Assembly: GCA_964567435.1 (NCBI GenBank)
Contig: CAZMMQ010000032.1
Location: 1 to 38,548, forward strand
DNA: 38,548 bases
Direction: 5' to 3'
Source: RFSX01 sp964567435
Lineage (GTDB): Bacteria > Bacteroidota > Bacteroidia > Chitinophagales > Saprospiraceae
Part shown: piece after piece, positions 17,018 through 24,448 of the stretch
Numbering within the stretch: position 1 is the first letter of the stretch
Layout of the letters: each line of letters opens with the position of its first letter
Program-made: the position numbers and the translations under genes
Notes under the pieces: generated by a model
What the model saw: only the letters and a program-made list of their open reading frames with translations
The model's database searches: none
What the model was told of the DNA's origin: nothing

Positions 17018-17812
17018 CTACACTGATATTGGAGCGGATATCTTGGGATGAAATTGGTATTCCTCAAGCATAAAATCCTCATAATCAAAATCAAATATAT
17101 TTCTAACTTCTTTATTTATTCTCATTTGTGGCAGAGGGTGCGGCTGCCGAGTCATTTGAAGTTTCGCCTGTTCTATATGATTATTGTATAAATGCACGTC
17201 ACCAAAGGAGTGAACAAATTCACCAACTTGCAAATCACACACCTGAGCGATCATCATTGTCAATAAAGCATAAGAGGCGATATTAAATGGTACTCCCAAA
17301 AAAGTATCAGCTGATCTTTGATATAACTGGCAACTGAGCCGACCTTCTGCTACGTAGAATTGAAATAAGCAATGACAAGGCGTCAGTGCCATATCACATA
17401 ATTCTCCAGCATTCCAGGCATTGACAATGATTCTTCTGCTGTCTGGATTGCTTTTTATAGTATCAATTGCTTTGGCAATCTGATCTATTGAAGTGCCATC
17501 AGGTTTGGTCCAACTTCTCCACTGTTTACCATATACTGGCCCCAAGTCGCCATTCTCATCTGCCCATTCGTTCCAGATTCTGACACCATTGTCTTTGAGG
17601 TAGGTAATATTTGTGTCTCCTTTAAGAAACCAAAGTAACTCGTATATAATAGACTTTAGATGAAGCTTCTTGGTGGTAACCAACGGGAAGCCCTCCTGAA
17701 GATTGAATCTCATCTGATAACCAAAACAACTCAGTGTCCCGGTTCCTGTGCGATCAGATTTAGGGGTGCCATTCGTCAAGATATGATCCAGAAGGTCTAG
17801 ATATTGCTTCAC
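17018..17812 (-). CDS. thyA: Thymidylate synthase
   Basis: This 264-aa enzyme methylates dUMP to dTMP using methylenetetrahydrofolate. It has the length of the E. coli enzyme and all key motifs: SDRTGTGT near residue 19, the catalytic C146 in MALTPCHCLFQFYV, the phosphate-binding LYQRSADTFLGVPFNIASYA and the HLYNNHIEQ segment. The start ATG is followed by the standard KQYLDLL beginning. It lies upstream of ActA on the same strand with a 141-base gap containing a separate promoter box, so it is probably its own unit. No dihydrofolate reductase gene is adjacent. Confidence 0.97.
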   Translation of the reverse strand: MKQYLDLLDHILTNGTPKSDRTGTGTLSCFGYQMRFNLQEGFPLVTTKKLHLKSIIYELLWFLKGDTNITYLKDNGVRIWNEWADENGDLGPVYGKQWRSWTKPDGTSIDQIAKAIDTIKSNPDSRRIIVNAWNAGELCDMALTPCHCLFQFYVAEGRLSCQLYQRSADTFLGVPFNIASYALLTMMIAQVCDLQVGEFVHSFGDVHLYNNHIEQAKLQMTRQPHPLPQMRINKEVRNIFDFDYEDFMLEEYQFHPKISAPISV

Positions 17813-17828
17813 AAAATTGAGTTTGGTA

Positions 17829-17836
17829 CAAATGTA
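17829..17836 (-). promoter_or_regulatory. Promoter -7 box of thyA
   Basis: The minus strand reads TACATTTG, matching TAnnTTTG, 17 bases upstream of the thyA ATG. Transcription would begin close to the start codon, giving a very short leader. Confidence 0.45.
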
Positions 17837-17949
17837 TAAAAGCTGAATTCATATTATGGGTTATTACCATATAAATCTTTAGTAAAAAAAGTGGTTTGAA
17901 TCACGATATGTATTACATAATAGATTTATTATATATCTATCTCATTAGA

Positions 17950-17957
17950 TATCTTTG
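17950..17957 (+). promoter_or_regulatory. Promoter -7 box of the small secreted-protein gene
   Basis: TATCTTTG matches TAnnTTTG and lies 23 bases before the ATG at 17981, in the divergent gap with thyA. No -33 box is obvious. Confidence 0.45.
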
Positions 17958-17980
17958 TTTTAGCACTAAAACTCCAACAA

Positions 17981-18433
17981 ATGAAAAACACTTTTTTGAT
18001 TACAATTGTACTTCTTTTTGTTTCCCTTGCTGGGTCTGCACAATTAAGGTTTGGCGCTGGAATTTCTTTATTGGAATTTGATGCATTTGGAATACAAGGC
18101 AAAGTACTTTATGATTTAGAAGACAAAACTGATTTGCCAATAGATGGCGCAGGTACCTTCACAATTTATTTTCAAGATCCAGGATCATTGTGGACAATTG
18201 ACCTTGATGGTCACTATAGACTGTTAACTATTTCTGATAGTGTGGAATTTGACCCTTTGGCAGGTATTCAAATTGCTAGAGTTACTCAAGGAAGATTTGG
18301 AGATACAAGTCTTAGTATTAATTTGGGTGGACATTTTACAATCAACTCAGATAAATATATAATCTATGTGCAGCCCAAAATAACCATAGGGGGACTTGAT
18401 GGATTTGTATTAGCTGGCGGTATTATGTTTTGA
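17981..18433 (+). CDS. Small secreted, beta-rich protein, probably outer membrane
   Basis: This 150-aa product begins with a signal peptide (MKNTFLITIVLLFVSLAGSA, cleavage before Gln). The mature part is built of short alternating hydrophobic strands with glycine turns (LRFGAGISLLEF, LSINLGGHFTI, YIIYVQPKITIGG) and ends in an aromatic residue (GGIMF), the pattern of small outer-membrane beta-barrels. I do not recognise a named family. It has its own promoter box and is followed within 20 bases by a strong hairpin terminator, so it is a single-gene unit. Confidence 0.75.
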   Translation: MKNTFLITIVLLFVSLAGSAQLRFGAGISLLEFDAFGIQGKVLYDLEDKTDLPIDGAGTFTIYFQDPGSLWTIDLDGHYRLLTISDSVEFDPLAGIQIARVTQGRFGDTSLSINLGGHFTINSDKYIIYVQPKITIGGLDGFVLAGGIMF

Positions 18434-18451
18434 TGTGAATTCTTGAGAGAT

Positions 18452-18493
18452 AAAAAAGGGTCATTTTGATAACATTCTAAATGACCCTTTTTT
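18452..18493 (+). terminator. Strong hairpin terminator after the small secreted-protein gene
   Basis: AAAAAAGGGTCATTT and its exact complement form a 15-bp stem around a 12-base loop; the arms end in A6 and T6, so it can work in both directions. It begins 19 bases after the stop at 18433. Confidence 0.85.
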
Positions 18494-18781
18494 ATATCAA
18501 ATTAGCTGATAATCTATCTAGACCTTAACCAATTCCAAACAAATTATAGAGACAATACAAATCCGTCATTAGCAAGATCAACATTCGAATCAAAAGATTG
18601 CTGAACACCTATCCCTAAATCCAATCCTCTAGAATAATTAAAGTCATCCACATAGAATGCCTCTCGATGCCACACTAAATGACCACCTATTATACCAACA
18701 CCTGCAAATCCAACATTGCCACTAAAACCAGTGTAGTTCTTTATTATTTTATTTTTATATAACTTTTGATTTCTCCCATAG
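18494..18781 (-). other. Stretch between two terminators with a possible gene remnant
   Basis: About 290 bases lie between two strong hairpins. A minus-strand reading frame ends at 18544 and encodes a glycine-rich segment (TGFSGNVGFAGVGIIGGHLV) that could be an outer-membrane strand fragment, but its only ATGs lie inside or beyond the hairpin at 18782-18819 and no promoter or signal peptide is seen. I regard it as a decayed remnant or a chance frame. Nothing else is apparent. Confidence 0.25.
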
Positions 18782-18819
18782 AAAAAGGTCATCTTGAACA
18801 AATTCAAGATGACCTTTTT
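18782..18819. terminator. Perfect 17-bp hairpin with A/T arms
   Basis: AAAAAGGTCATCTTGAA pairs perfectly with its complement around a CAAA loop, followed by T residues on either strand. It lies 118 bases downstream of the DUF2752 gene and after a weaker terminator, so it may be a back-up stop for that operon or belong to a lost gene. Confidence 0.75.
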
Positions 18820-18874
18820 TGTTTCCCCTATTTCTACAAATGCTAATAGGTGGTGTATCCTAAAAAATAATGTC

Positions 18875-18915
18875 AAAAAAAAGAGGCTAAAATCCTTCAG
18901 CAGATCAGTCTCTTT
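18875..18915 (-). terminator. Terminator of the TM2-DUF2752 operon
   Basis: On the minus strand AAAGAG-A-CT pairs with AG-C-CTCTTT (one mismatch) and is followed by a run of eight Ts in total. It starts 22 bases after the DUF2752 stop. Confidence 0.6.
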
Positions 18916-18937
18916 ATTTGATCCACTGTTATTGCAA

Positions 18938-19246
18938 TTATTTTAAAACGCCTAAATATTTTATTGATGCGGAAATCCATTTCCACCAAACATATACCAA
19001 AAGTGGAAAAACAATAAATCCCAGCATATTGTGGTAAAATGCTTCTGCAAAATCAAAATGCAAAATATTCATAATTGATCTTGTCATGCCACAGGCGTAA
19101 CATTCCATACTGAATAACATCTGAGATACACACAGAGACTGTCCCTCATCAAAAAAATCTACAGGTAAAATCCAAAGGGTGATTGGTATAGCTAGCAACA
19201 CAACCACTCTTATTACATTGTAGATTTTTTTAAATCGTAGGGTCAT
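18938..19246 (-). CDS. DUF2752 membrane protein
   Basis: The 102-aa protein has two to three hydrophobic segments and the family signature YACGMTRSIMNILHFDFAEA, with conserved cysteines before CGMTR. The role of DUF2752 is unknown. Its start overlaps the end of the TM2 gene by 17 bases, implying coupled translation. A terminator-like hairpin follows. Confidence 0.85.
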   Translation of the reverse strand: MTLRFKKIYNVIRVVVLLAIPITLWILPVDFFDEGQSLCVSQMLFSMECYACGMTRSIMNILHFDFAEAFYHNMLGFIVFPLLVYVWWKWISASIKYLGVLK

Positions 19247-19733
19247 AACTACTTCCGTCAGCTGGCTGTAAATCTCCGGTTGCGATTAAGATTAAATCAA
19301 TTAGTGACCAAATACCGCAAGCACCAAGTGTTAAAAGTTGGATTATGCCTATTCCAGTGTAACCTAAATAAAATCTATGGATTCCTATAAACCCAACAAA
19401 AATTGCCAGCAAAAGTGCTACTAACTGACTTTTACTATTTCCAGCCACAGGTACAACCCCCATCTCAGGATTCTTTTTGACTTTTTTCTTCAGCTTTTTC
19501 TGAACGACTTTAAGCCCGATAATTTCTTTAAGCTTTAATCTCTTACCAGTCTTCTTTCTTATTTTCCTCGGAGAAAGCGCCAAAAAGTCATTGATAGTAT
19601 TAATTTCCAATTTTTCAATGAGATCAAATCCCAAAACTTCTACCTGCATCTTTTTTGTAGCGGGTGAATTAACAGCAAGAAGTTGAATAGAAGAAAAAAG
19701 AATTGTAAACAATAGGAATAATCTAATTTGCAT
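19230..19733 (-). CDS. TM2 domain protein with signal peptide
   Basis: I choose the ATG at 19733 because it starts a clear signal peptide (MQIRLFLLFTILFSSIQLLA); a longer reading adds 20 residues of unlikely sequence. The 167-aa product has a strongly basic middle (KKLKKKVKKN) and a C-terminal TM2 domain of two helices: LLAIFVGFIGIHRFYLGYTG and then GIIQLLTLGACGIWSLIDLI. TM2 domains are of unknown function and often pair with DUF2752 genes in Bacteroidota. The start of the next gene overlaps its end. Confidence 0.85.
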   Translation of the reverse strand: MQIRLFLLFTILFSSIQLLAVNSPATKKMQVEVLGFDLIEKLEINTINDFLALSPRKIRKKTGKRLKLKEIIGLKVVQKKLKKKVKKNPEMGVVPVAGNSKSQLVALLLAIFVGFIGIHRFYLGYTGIGIIQLLTLGACGIWSLIDLILIATGDLQPADGSSYDPTI

Positions 19734-19960
19734 AATGGTTTGTTTTATTGTTATATAATGTAAATCTATAAAATTGGAATTAAAATATTCCATTTTCTTT
19801 CTTCTTCGGGACTTCGAAACTAGATTATTATTATCCCATCATATCCAATTAATAAGAGTATTCACTAACTAGTACTAACACTGTATTATTCAATAATTTG
19901 AATATAAAAATATAAAGAGCATAATCTTAGATGTAATTCCTTGAACTGACAGCATTTCCA

Positions 19961-19968
19961 TATATTCG
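19961..19968 (+). promoter_or_regulatory. Candidate promoter of the symporter-folK-kinase operon
   Basis: TATATTCG matches TAnnTTTG at seven of eight positions, with a TTG 17 bases upstream (19941-19943) as a possible -33 box. It lies 39 bases before the ATG at 20008. Confidence 0.35.
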
Positions 19969-20007
19969 ATTCTTTTATTCTCAGCTAAAGTGTAGAACCC
20001 TATAGAT

Positions 20008-21639
20008 ATGAAAAAGACGTTTGATATAACAGCTGCCTTATTTTGCTTTCTTCTACTCTCTCAATTTGCATTTGCGCAGAATGTAGAAGCCAATGAAAAA
20101 ATTGGCTTAGATGAAAAAATAGATAAGGCTTTTGAACCCTTCTCAAATTTTTGCCAAGAAGTTGTATTCTTTAGAATTGCGGATATTCCTGCAGTACTCA
20201 TAATTCTAGTATTTGGCGCACTCTTCTTTACGATTGTTTTTGGTTTCATCAATATAAGAAGGTTTGGAACATCTATAAATGTTGTCAGAGGAAAGTATGA
20301 TGAGGTGGAAGCACATGAAGGTGCCTATGATGACAATTTGCATAGTACGGATGGGGATTTGAAGGATACCATTAGAGATGAAAGTGTAGATGGAGAAGTC
20401 AGTCATTTCCAAGCTTTAGCCACAGCCGTTTCTGGCACTGTGGGTAACGGAAACATAGCAGGCGTAGCTTTGGCCATTGCGATTGGAGGACCAGGAGCGA
20501 CATTTTGGATGATCATTTGTGGCCTCTTGGGTATGTCCACAAAATTTGTTGAATGTACTTTAGGTGTAAAATATAGAGATGTTAGTGCAGACGGAACGGT
20601 ATATGGGGGACCGATGTATTATTTATCCAAAGGACTCACGGAAAGGGGGTTCCCAGCATTTGGGAAAGTGCTGGCTGTAATTTTTGCCGTTCTGTGTATC
20701 GGCGGTTCATTTGCAGGCGGTAATGCTGCTCAATCAAATCAAGCTGCCCAAGAAATAGTCTCTTTAATTTATTCCAACCCCGATGACGTATCTGCGGCGG
20801 CAAAGACTATCGTTGGAGTTATCATGGCCTTTTTCATAGGGATAATTATAATAGGCGGAATTAAGCGTATTGCCTCTGTTACAGAGAAGATTGTTCCCTT
20901 TATGGCTGGTCTCTACGTGCTGGCTTGTTTGTATATTATATTGACAAATTTTGGTTATGTGGATGATGCTTTTGGCCTTATTTTCAGAACTGCCTTTAAC
21001 CCTCAGGCTGGACTCGGAGGTATGTTTGGAGTTTTATTACTAGGGTTTAGAAGAGGTGCTTTTTCAAATGAAGCAGGCGCTGGATCTGCATCGATTGCCC
21101 ATTCAGCTGTAAAAACAAAATATCCTGCATCAGAGGGACTCGTTGCCCTTTTGGAGCCGTTTATAGATACAGTCGTTATTTGTACTATGACTGCCCTAGT
21201 CATTATTATTTACAACTCAGGTGGCGTATTTGAATATGGAGACGCAGGTAACGGAGGCGTTCTTATAGACGGAATAGAAGTAAAGGGCGCAGGGATTACC
21301 TCAGCTGCATTTGCTAATTACATTCCATACTCTCACGTATTCTTGACTTTCTGTGTTGTGCTCTTTGCTGTATCTACTATGATATCATGGTCTTACTATG
21401 GTCAGCAATCATGGATGTATTTGTTTGGGAAAAGTAAAGTTTCAGACTTAGTGTACAAAGGCATGTTTCTACTATTTGTAGTAATAGGCGCTGCGGCGAA
21501 TATGAAATCTGTTTGGGGATTTTCTGATGCTATGATACTAGGTCTTGTTTTTCCTAATATGATTGGCTTGTTCTTCCTTTTTCCAAAAGTTAAAGAAGAA
21601 TTGTCTAAGTACCTCAGTGCTATCGGTAAGAAAGCGTAG
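20008..21639 (+). CDS. Sodium:alanine symporter, AGCS family
   Basis: The 543-aa inner-membrane transporter has the AGCS core from about residue 130: GEVSHFQALATAVSGTVGNG followed by NIAGVALAIAIGGPGATFWM, GLLGMSTKFVECTLGVKYRD, YGGPMYYLSKGL and FGVLLLGFRRGAFSNEAGAG. It should import alanine or glycine with Na+. An N-terminal signal-like helix and linker (1-60) precede the core, as in other Bacteroidota members. It is the first gene of a probable operon, 5 bases before folK. Confidence 0.93.
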   Translation: MKKTFDITAALFCFLLLSQFAFAQNVEANEKIGLDEKIDKAFEPFSNFCQEVVFFRIADIPAVLIILVFGALFFTIVFGFINIRRFGTSINVVRGKYDEVEAHEGAYDDNLHSTDGDLKDTIRDESVDGEVSHFQALATAVSGTVGNGNIAGVALAIAIGGPGATFWMIICGLLGMSTKFVECTLGVKYRDVSADGTVYGGPMYYLSKGLTERGFPAFGKVLAVIFAVLCIGGSFAGGNAAQSNQAAQEIVSLIYSNPDDVSAAAKTIVGVIMAFFIGIIIIGGIKRIASVTEKIVPFMAGLYVLACLYIILTNFGYVDDAFGLIFRTAFNPQAGLGGMFGVLLLGFRRGAFSNEAGAGSASIAHSAVKTKYPASEGLVALLEPFIDTVVICTMTALVIIIYNSGGVFEYGDAGNGGVLIDGIEVKGAGITSAAFANYIPYSHVFLTFCVVLFAVSTMISWSYYGQQSWMYLFGKSKVSDLVYKGMFLLFVVIGAAANMKSVWGFSDAMILGLVFPNMIGLFFLFPKVKEELSKYLSAIGKKA

Positions 21640-21644
21640 GACAT

Positions 21645-22127
21645 TTGGCAGAAGTCATACTGCATCTTGGGACCAATCTAGGGTATAGAGCAATCAACCT
21701 AGAATTGGTCAGTATAATGATATCAAATCATATTGGTGATATCATTAGTGAGTCTCATATCTATGAGACTGAAGCTTGGGGAAATACCGACCAGAATGAT
21801 TTCCTTAATCAAGCTATGATTTGTAATACTACCCTATCTCCACATGATATATTATCTCAGATTCAGGTAATAGAAGCCAAGATGGGACGTCAGAAAATAG
21901 AACATTGGGGGCCTAGAATCATAGACATAGACATCATTTTCTATGAACAAGAAATTATAGAAAATCCTAATCTAAAAATACCTCATCCACAGCTAACTAA
22001 TCGTAATTTTGTGCTCAGACCATTAATGGATATTTGCCCTGAGCATCTACACCCTGTACTGAACAAATCTGTCAAGGAATTAGTACAAGAATGTGAAGAC
22101 AAATCAAAGGTGGTTATATATAAATAA
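21645..22127 (+). CDS. folK: 2-amino-4-hydroxy-6-hydroxymethyldihydropteridine diphosphokinase (HPPK), TTG start
   Basis: This 160-aa folate-pathway enzyme transfers pyrophosphate from ATP to hydroxymethyldihydropterin. The motif GPRIIDIDIIFY holds the two Mg-binding aspartates (D94, D96) and R82/W88/R91 line the active site; PHPQLTNRNFVLRPLMDI is the closing signature. No ATG is available at the right place: the codon before AEVILHLGTNLG is TTG at 21645, and the first in-frame ATG would remove the first strand. The gene starts 5 bases after the symporter stop. Confidence 0.92.
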   Translation: MAEVILHLGTNLGYRAINLELVSIMISNHIGDIISESHIYETEAWGNTDQNDFLNQAMICNTTLSPHDILSQIQVIEAKMGRQKIEHWGPRIIDIDIIFYEQEIIENPNLKIPHPQLTNRNFVLRPLMDICPEHLHPVLNKSVKELVQECEDKSKVVIYK

Positions 22128-22150
22128 GCCAAAGTGGCGCTTACACACCT

Positions 22151-22804
22151 ATGAGTCAAAAAATATTTCCATACAGATATGTCAGCATAGAAGGCAATAT
22201 AGGTAGTGGAAAGACCTCACTTGTAAATAAACTAGCTTATGAGTTTGATGGAAAGAAAATTCTCGAGCAGTTCGCAGATAATCCTTTCTTATCACTCTTC
22301 TATCAAGATCCAGAGAGATATGCTTTTTCTGTAGAATTGTTTTTTATGACTGAGCGGTATAAGCAATTACAGAAAGACCTCAGCTCAGGGGACTTATTTC
22401 AGCAATACATCTTCTCAGATTTCTTCTTTACCAAGTCCTTATTGTTTGCAAGGCAGAACTTAGCACAAGAAGAGTACAAACTCTTTCAAATGCTATTTTC
22501 AGTGCTAAGCAATACATTTACCGATCCTGACATATTGGTATATCTACATCGGGACACAGAGTATTTGCTGAGTAATATCAAATCACGTAATCGGCCATAT
22601 GAGCAGGAGATAGAAGCTGATTACCTCATTAAAATTCAGAATTCCTACTTTGAATATTTGAGAAATATAACTTCTTATCCAGTTCTTATATTGGATATAA
22701 AAGACATGGATTTTGTAGGCAGTGAGACCCATTATGAGACCATCAAATTCTTAGTCTCTAAAAAGTACCAACCAGGAGTGCATCGAATGACAGTGAGCTA
22801 TTAA
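22151..22804 (+). CDS. Deoxynucleoside kinase
   Basis: The 217-aa enzyme phosphorylates deoxynucleosides for salvage. It has the P-loop GNIGSGKTSL (residues 15-24), the substrate-site segment ILEQFADNPFL, the middle helix SDFFFTKSLLFARQNLA and the Arg-rich lid SRNRPYEQEI. The exact base preference (dA/dG or other) cannot be read with certainty. It follows folK by 23 bases, a pairing common in Bacteroidota, and ends 7 bases from the convergent lysS. Confidence 0.9.
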   Translation: MSQKIFPYRYVSIEGNIGSGKTSLVNKLAYEFDGKKILEQFADNPFLSLFYQDPERYAFSVELFFMTERYKQLQKDLSSGDLFQQYIFSDFFFTKSLLFARQNLAQEEYKLFQMLFSVLSNTFTDPDILVYLHRDTEYLLSNIKSRNRPYEQEIEADYLIKIQNSYFEYLRNITSYPVLILDIKDMDFVGSETHYETIKFLVSKKYQPGVHRMTVSY

Positions 22805-22811
22805 AGTATGA

Positions 22812-24320
22812 TCACTCAGGTTTCATCTGAGGGAACAATAGTACATCCTGTATGCTCGAAGAATTAGTAATTATCATAGCTAGTCTATCTATACCTATAC
22901 CTATACCTGCGGTAGGAGGCATTCCATATTCCAGAGCTCTGAGGTAATCTTCATCCAATTGCATGGCTTCTTCATCCCCTCGCTTACCTAACTCCAATTG
23001 GTCTTCGAATCGTTGCCTCTGATCGATAGGGTCATTGAGTTCAGAAAATGCATTACATATTTCTTTTGCATTACAAATGCCTTCAAATCTCTCTACGAGA
23101 CCAGGTTTGCTATTGTGTTTCTTTGCCAGTGGTGACATCTCCACAGGATAGTCTGTGATGAAGGTCGGTTGGATGAGGAGATGCTCACATTTCTCACCGA
23201 ATATTTCATCTATTATTTTTCCTTTCCCTAAGGTCTTATCTATATGGATTCCTAAGCTATGCGCGGTATCTCGTAAAGCGGCCTCATCCATTTCAGAACA
23301 ATCTATACCTGTAAAATGCTCTATGGCTCCAAACATGGTGTACCGCTGCCAAGGTCTTTTGAAACTGATTTGATTCTCCCCTACTTGCAATTCAGTTGTA
23401 CCATGAACTTCCATAGCCACGTACTCCAACATCTCTTCTGTAAAGTCCATCATCCACTCATAATCTTTATAAGCGACATAAAGCTCCATCATTGTGAATT
23501 CTGGATTATGGAATCGACTCATACCTTCATTACGAAAGTCCTTGGCAAACTCAAAGACACCATCATAGCCTCCTACAATCAATCGCTTCAGATATAGCTC
23601 ATTTGCTATTCTCAGATAGAATGGGACATCCAAAGTATTGTGATGCGTCTTAAAAGGTCTGGCAGCAGCGCCTCCATAGATAGGCTGCAGTATGGGTGTT
23701 TCGACCTCAAGGTAGCCTCTTTCACCCATAAACTTCCTCATTGCATTTATCATGATAGACCTTTTGACAAAAGTCTCTCTTACATCAGGATTGACAGTCA
23801 AGTCTACATATCGCTGACGGTACTTGAATTCAGGGTCAGTAACCTCATCATGGACATTTCCATCCGAATCTGTCTTCACAACAGGCAATGGTTTTAAAGA
23901 CTTGCTTAGTAAAGTCAACTTCTTCACATGAATAGAAAGTGTGCCAGTCTTAGTAGTGAATGCATGTCCCTCTATTCCTATAAAGTCACCAAGATCAATC
24001 AATTTTTTGAACACCTGATTATATAAATCCTTATTCTCCTCAGGACAAATATCATCTCTACTGACATAGATTTGCATACGACCACCAGCATCCTGAATTT
24101 CTGCAAATGATGCCTTACCCATAATACGTCGACTCATAATCCGACCTGCCATAGATACTTTATTGTAATCTTCAGTTCCCTCTTTATAACCTGCATGCAC
24201 CTCATCAGACAAATGTGAGACTACATACTCTGCACTTGGATATGGTTCTACGCCTAAATCAATAATTTTTTGAAGATTCTCTCTTCGGATTTGTTCTTGC
24301 TCGCTTAATTGCTGACTCAT
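22812..24320 (-). CDS. lysS: Lysyl-tRNA synthetase, class II
   Basis: The 502-aa enzyme has an N-terminal OB-fold anticodon-binding domain (about 55-150) and a class II catalytic core with motif 2 FRNEGMSRFHNPEFTMMELY and motif 3 GIGIGIDRLAMIIT near the C-terminus. Length and order are normal. It charges tRNA-Lys. A full Bacteroidota -7 box lies 26 bases upstream in the divergent gap with the giant secreted protein gene. Confidence 0.97.
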   Translation of the reverse strand: MSQQLSEQEQIRRENLQKIIDLGVEPYPSAEYVVSHLSDEVHAGYKEGTEDYNKVSMAGRIMSRRIMGKASFAEIQDAGGRMQIYVSRDDICPEENKDLYNQVFKKLIDLGDFIGIEGHAFTTKTGTLSIHVKKLTLLSKSLKPLPVVKTDSDGNVHDEVTDPEFKYRQRYVDLTVNPDVRETFVKRSIMINAMRKFMGERGYLEVETPILQPIYGGAAARPFKTHHNTLDVPFYLRIANELYLKRLIVGGYDGVFEFAKDFRNEGMSRFHNPEFTMMELYVAYKDYEWMMDFTEEMLEYVAMEVHGTTELQVGENQISFKRPWQRYTMFGAIEHFTGIDCSEMDEAALRDTAHSLGIHIDKTLGKGKIIDEIFGEKCEHLLIQPTFITDYPVEMSPLAKKHNSKPGLVERFEGICNAKEICNAFSELNDPIDQRQRFEDQLELGKRGDEEAMQLDEDYLRALEYGMPPTAGIGIGIDRLAMIITNSSSIQDVLLFPQMKPE

Positions 24321-24345
24321 ATTAAATACAATTGTTATGTGATAG

Positions 24346-24353
24346 CAAAATTA
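24346..24353 (-). promoter_or_regulatory. Promoter -7 box of lysS
   Basis: The minus strand reads TAATTTTG, matching TAnnTTTG, 25 bases upstream of the lysS ATG. No -33 box is clear. Confidence 0.45.
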
Positions 24354-24448
24354 ACATTAAAACACTGGAATTAATGATCTTGTGATGCATGAGAAATCTT
24401 CAAATACGTTAATTTAGGCTATTCAGTAGTCATGAATCTATTTGCAGA

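Noticed and set aside
18544..18876. 110-aa minus-strand frame as a gene
   Set aside because: Its N-terminal part runs through a perfect 17-bp terminator hairpin and the next ATG lies inside that hairpin; no promoter, signal peptide or recognisable family. Kept only as a possible remnant.
20008..20190. N-terminal signal-like extension of the symporter as an unusual fusion
   Set aside because: Bacteroidota AGCS proteins commonly carry such an extension, so it is not noteworthy.
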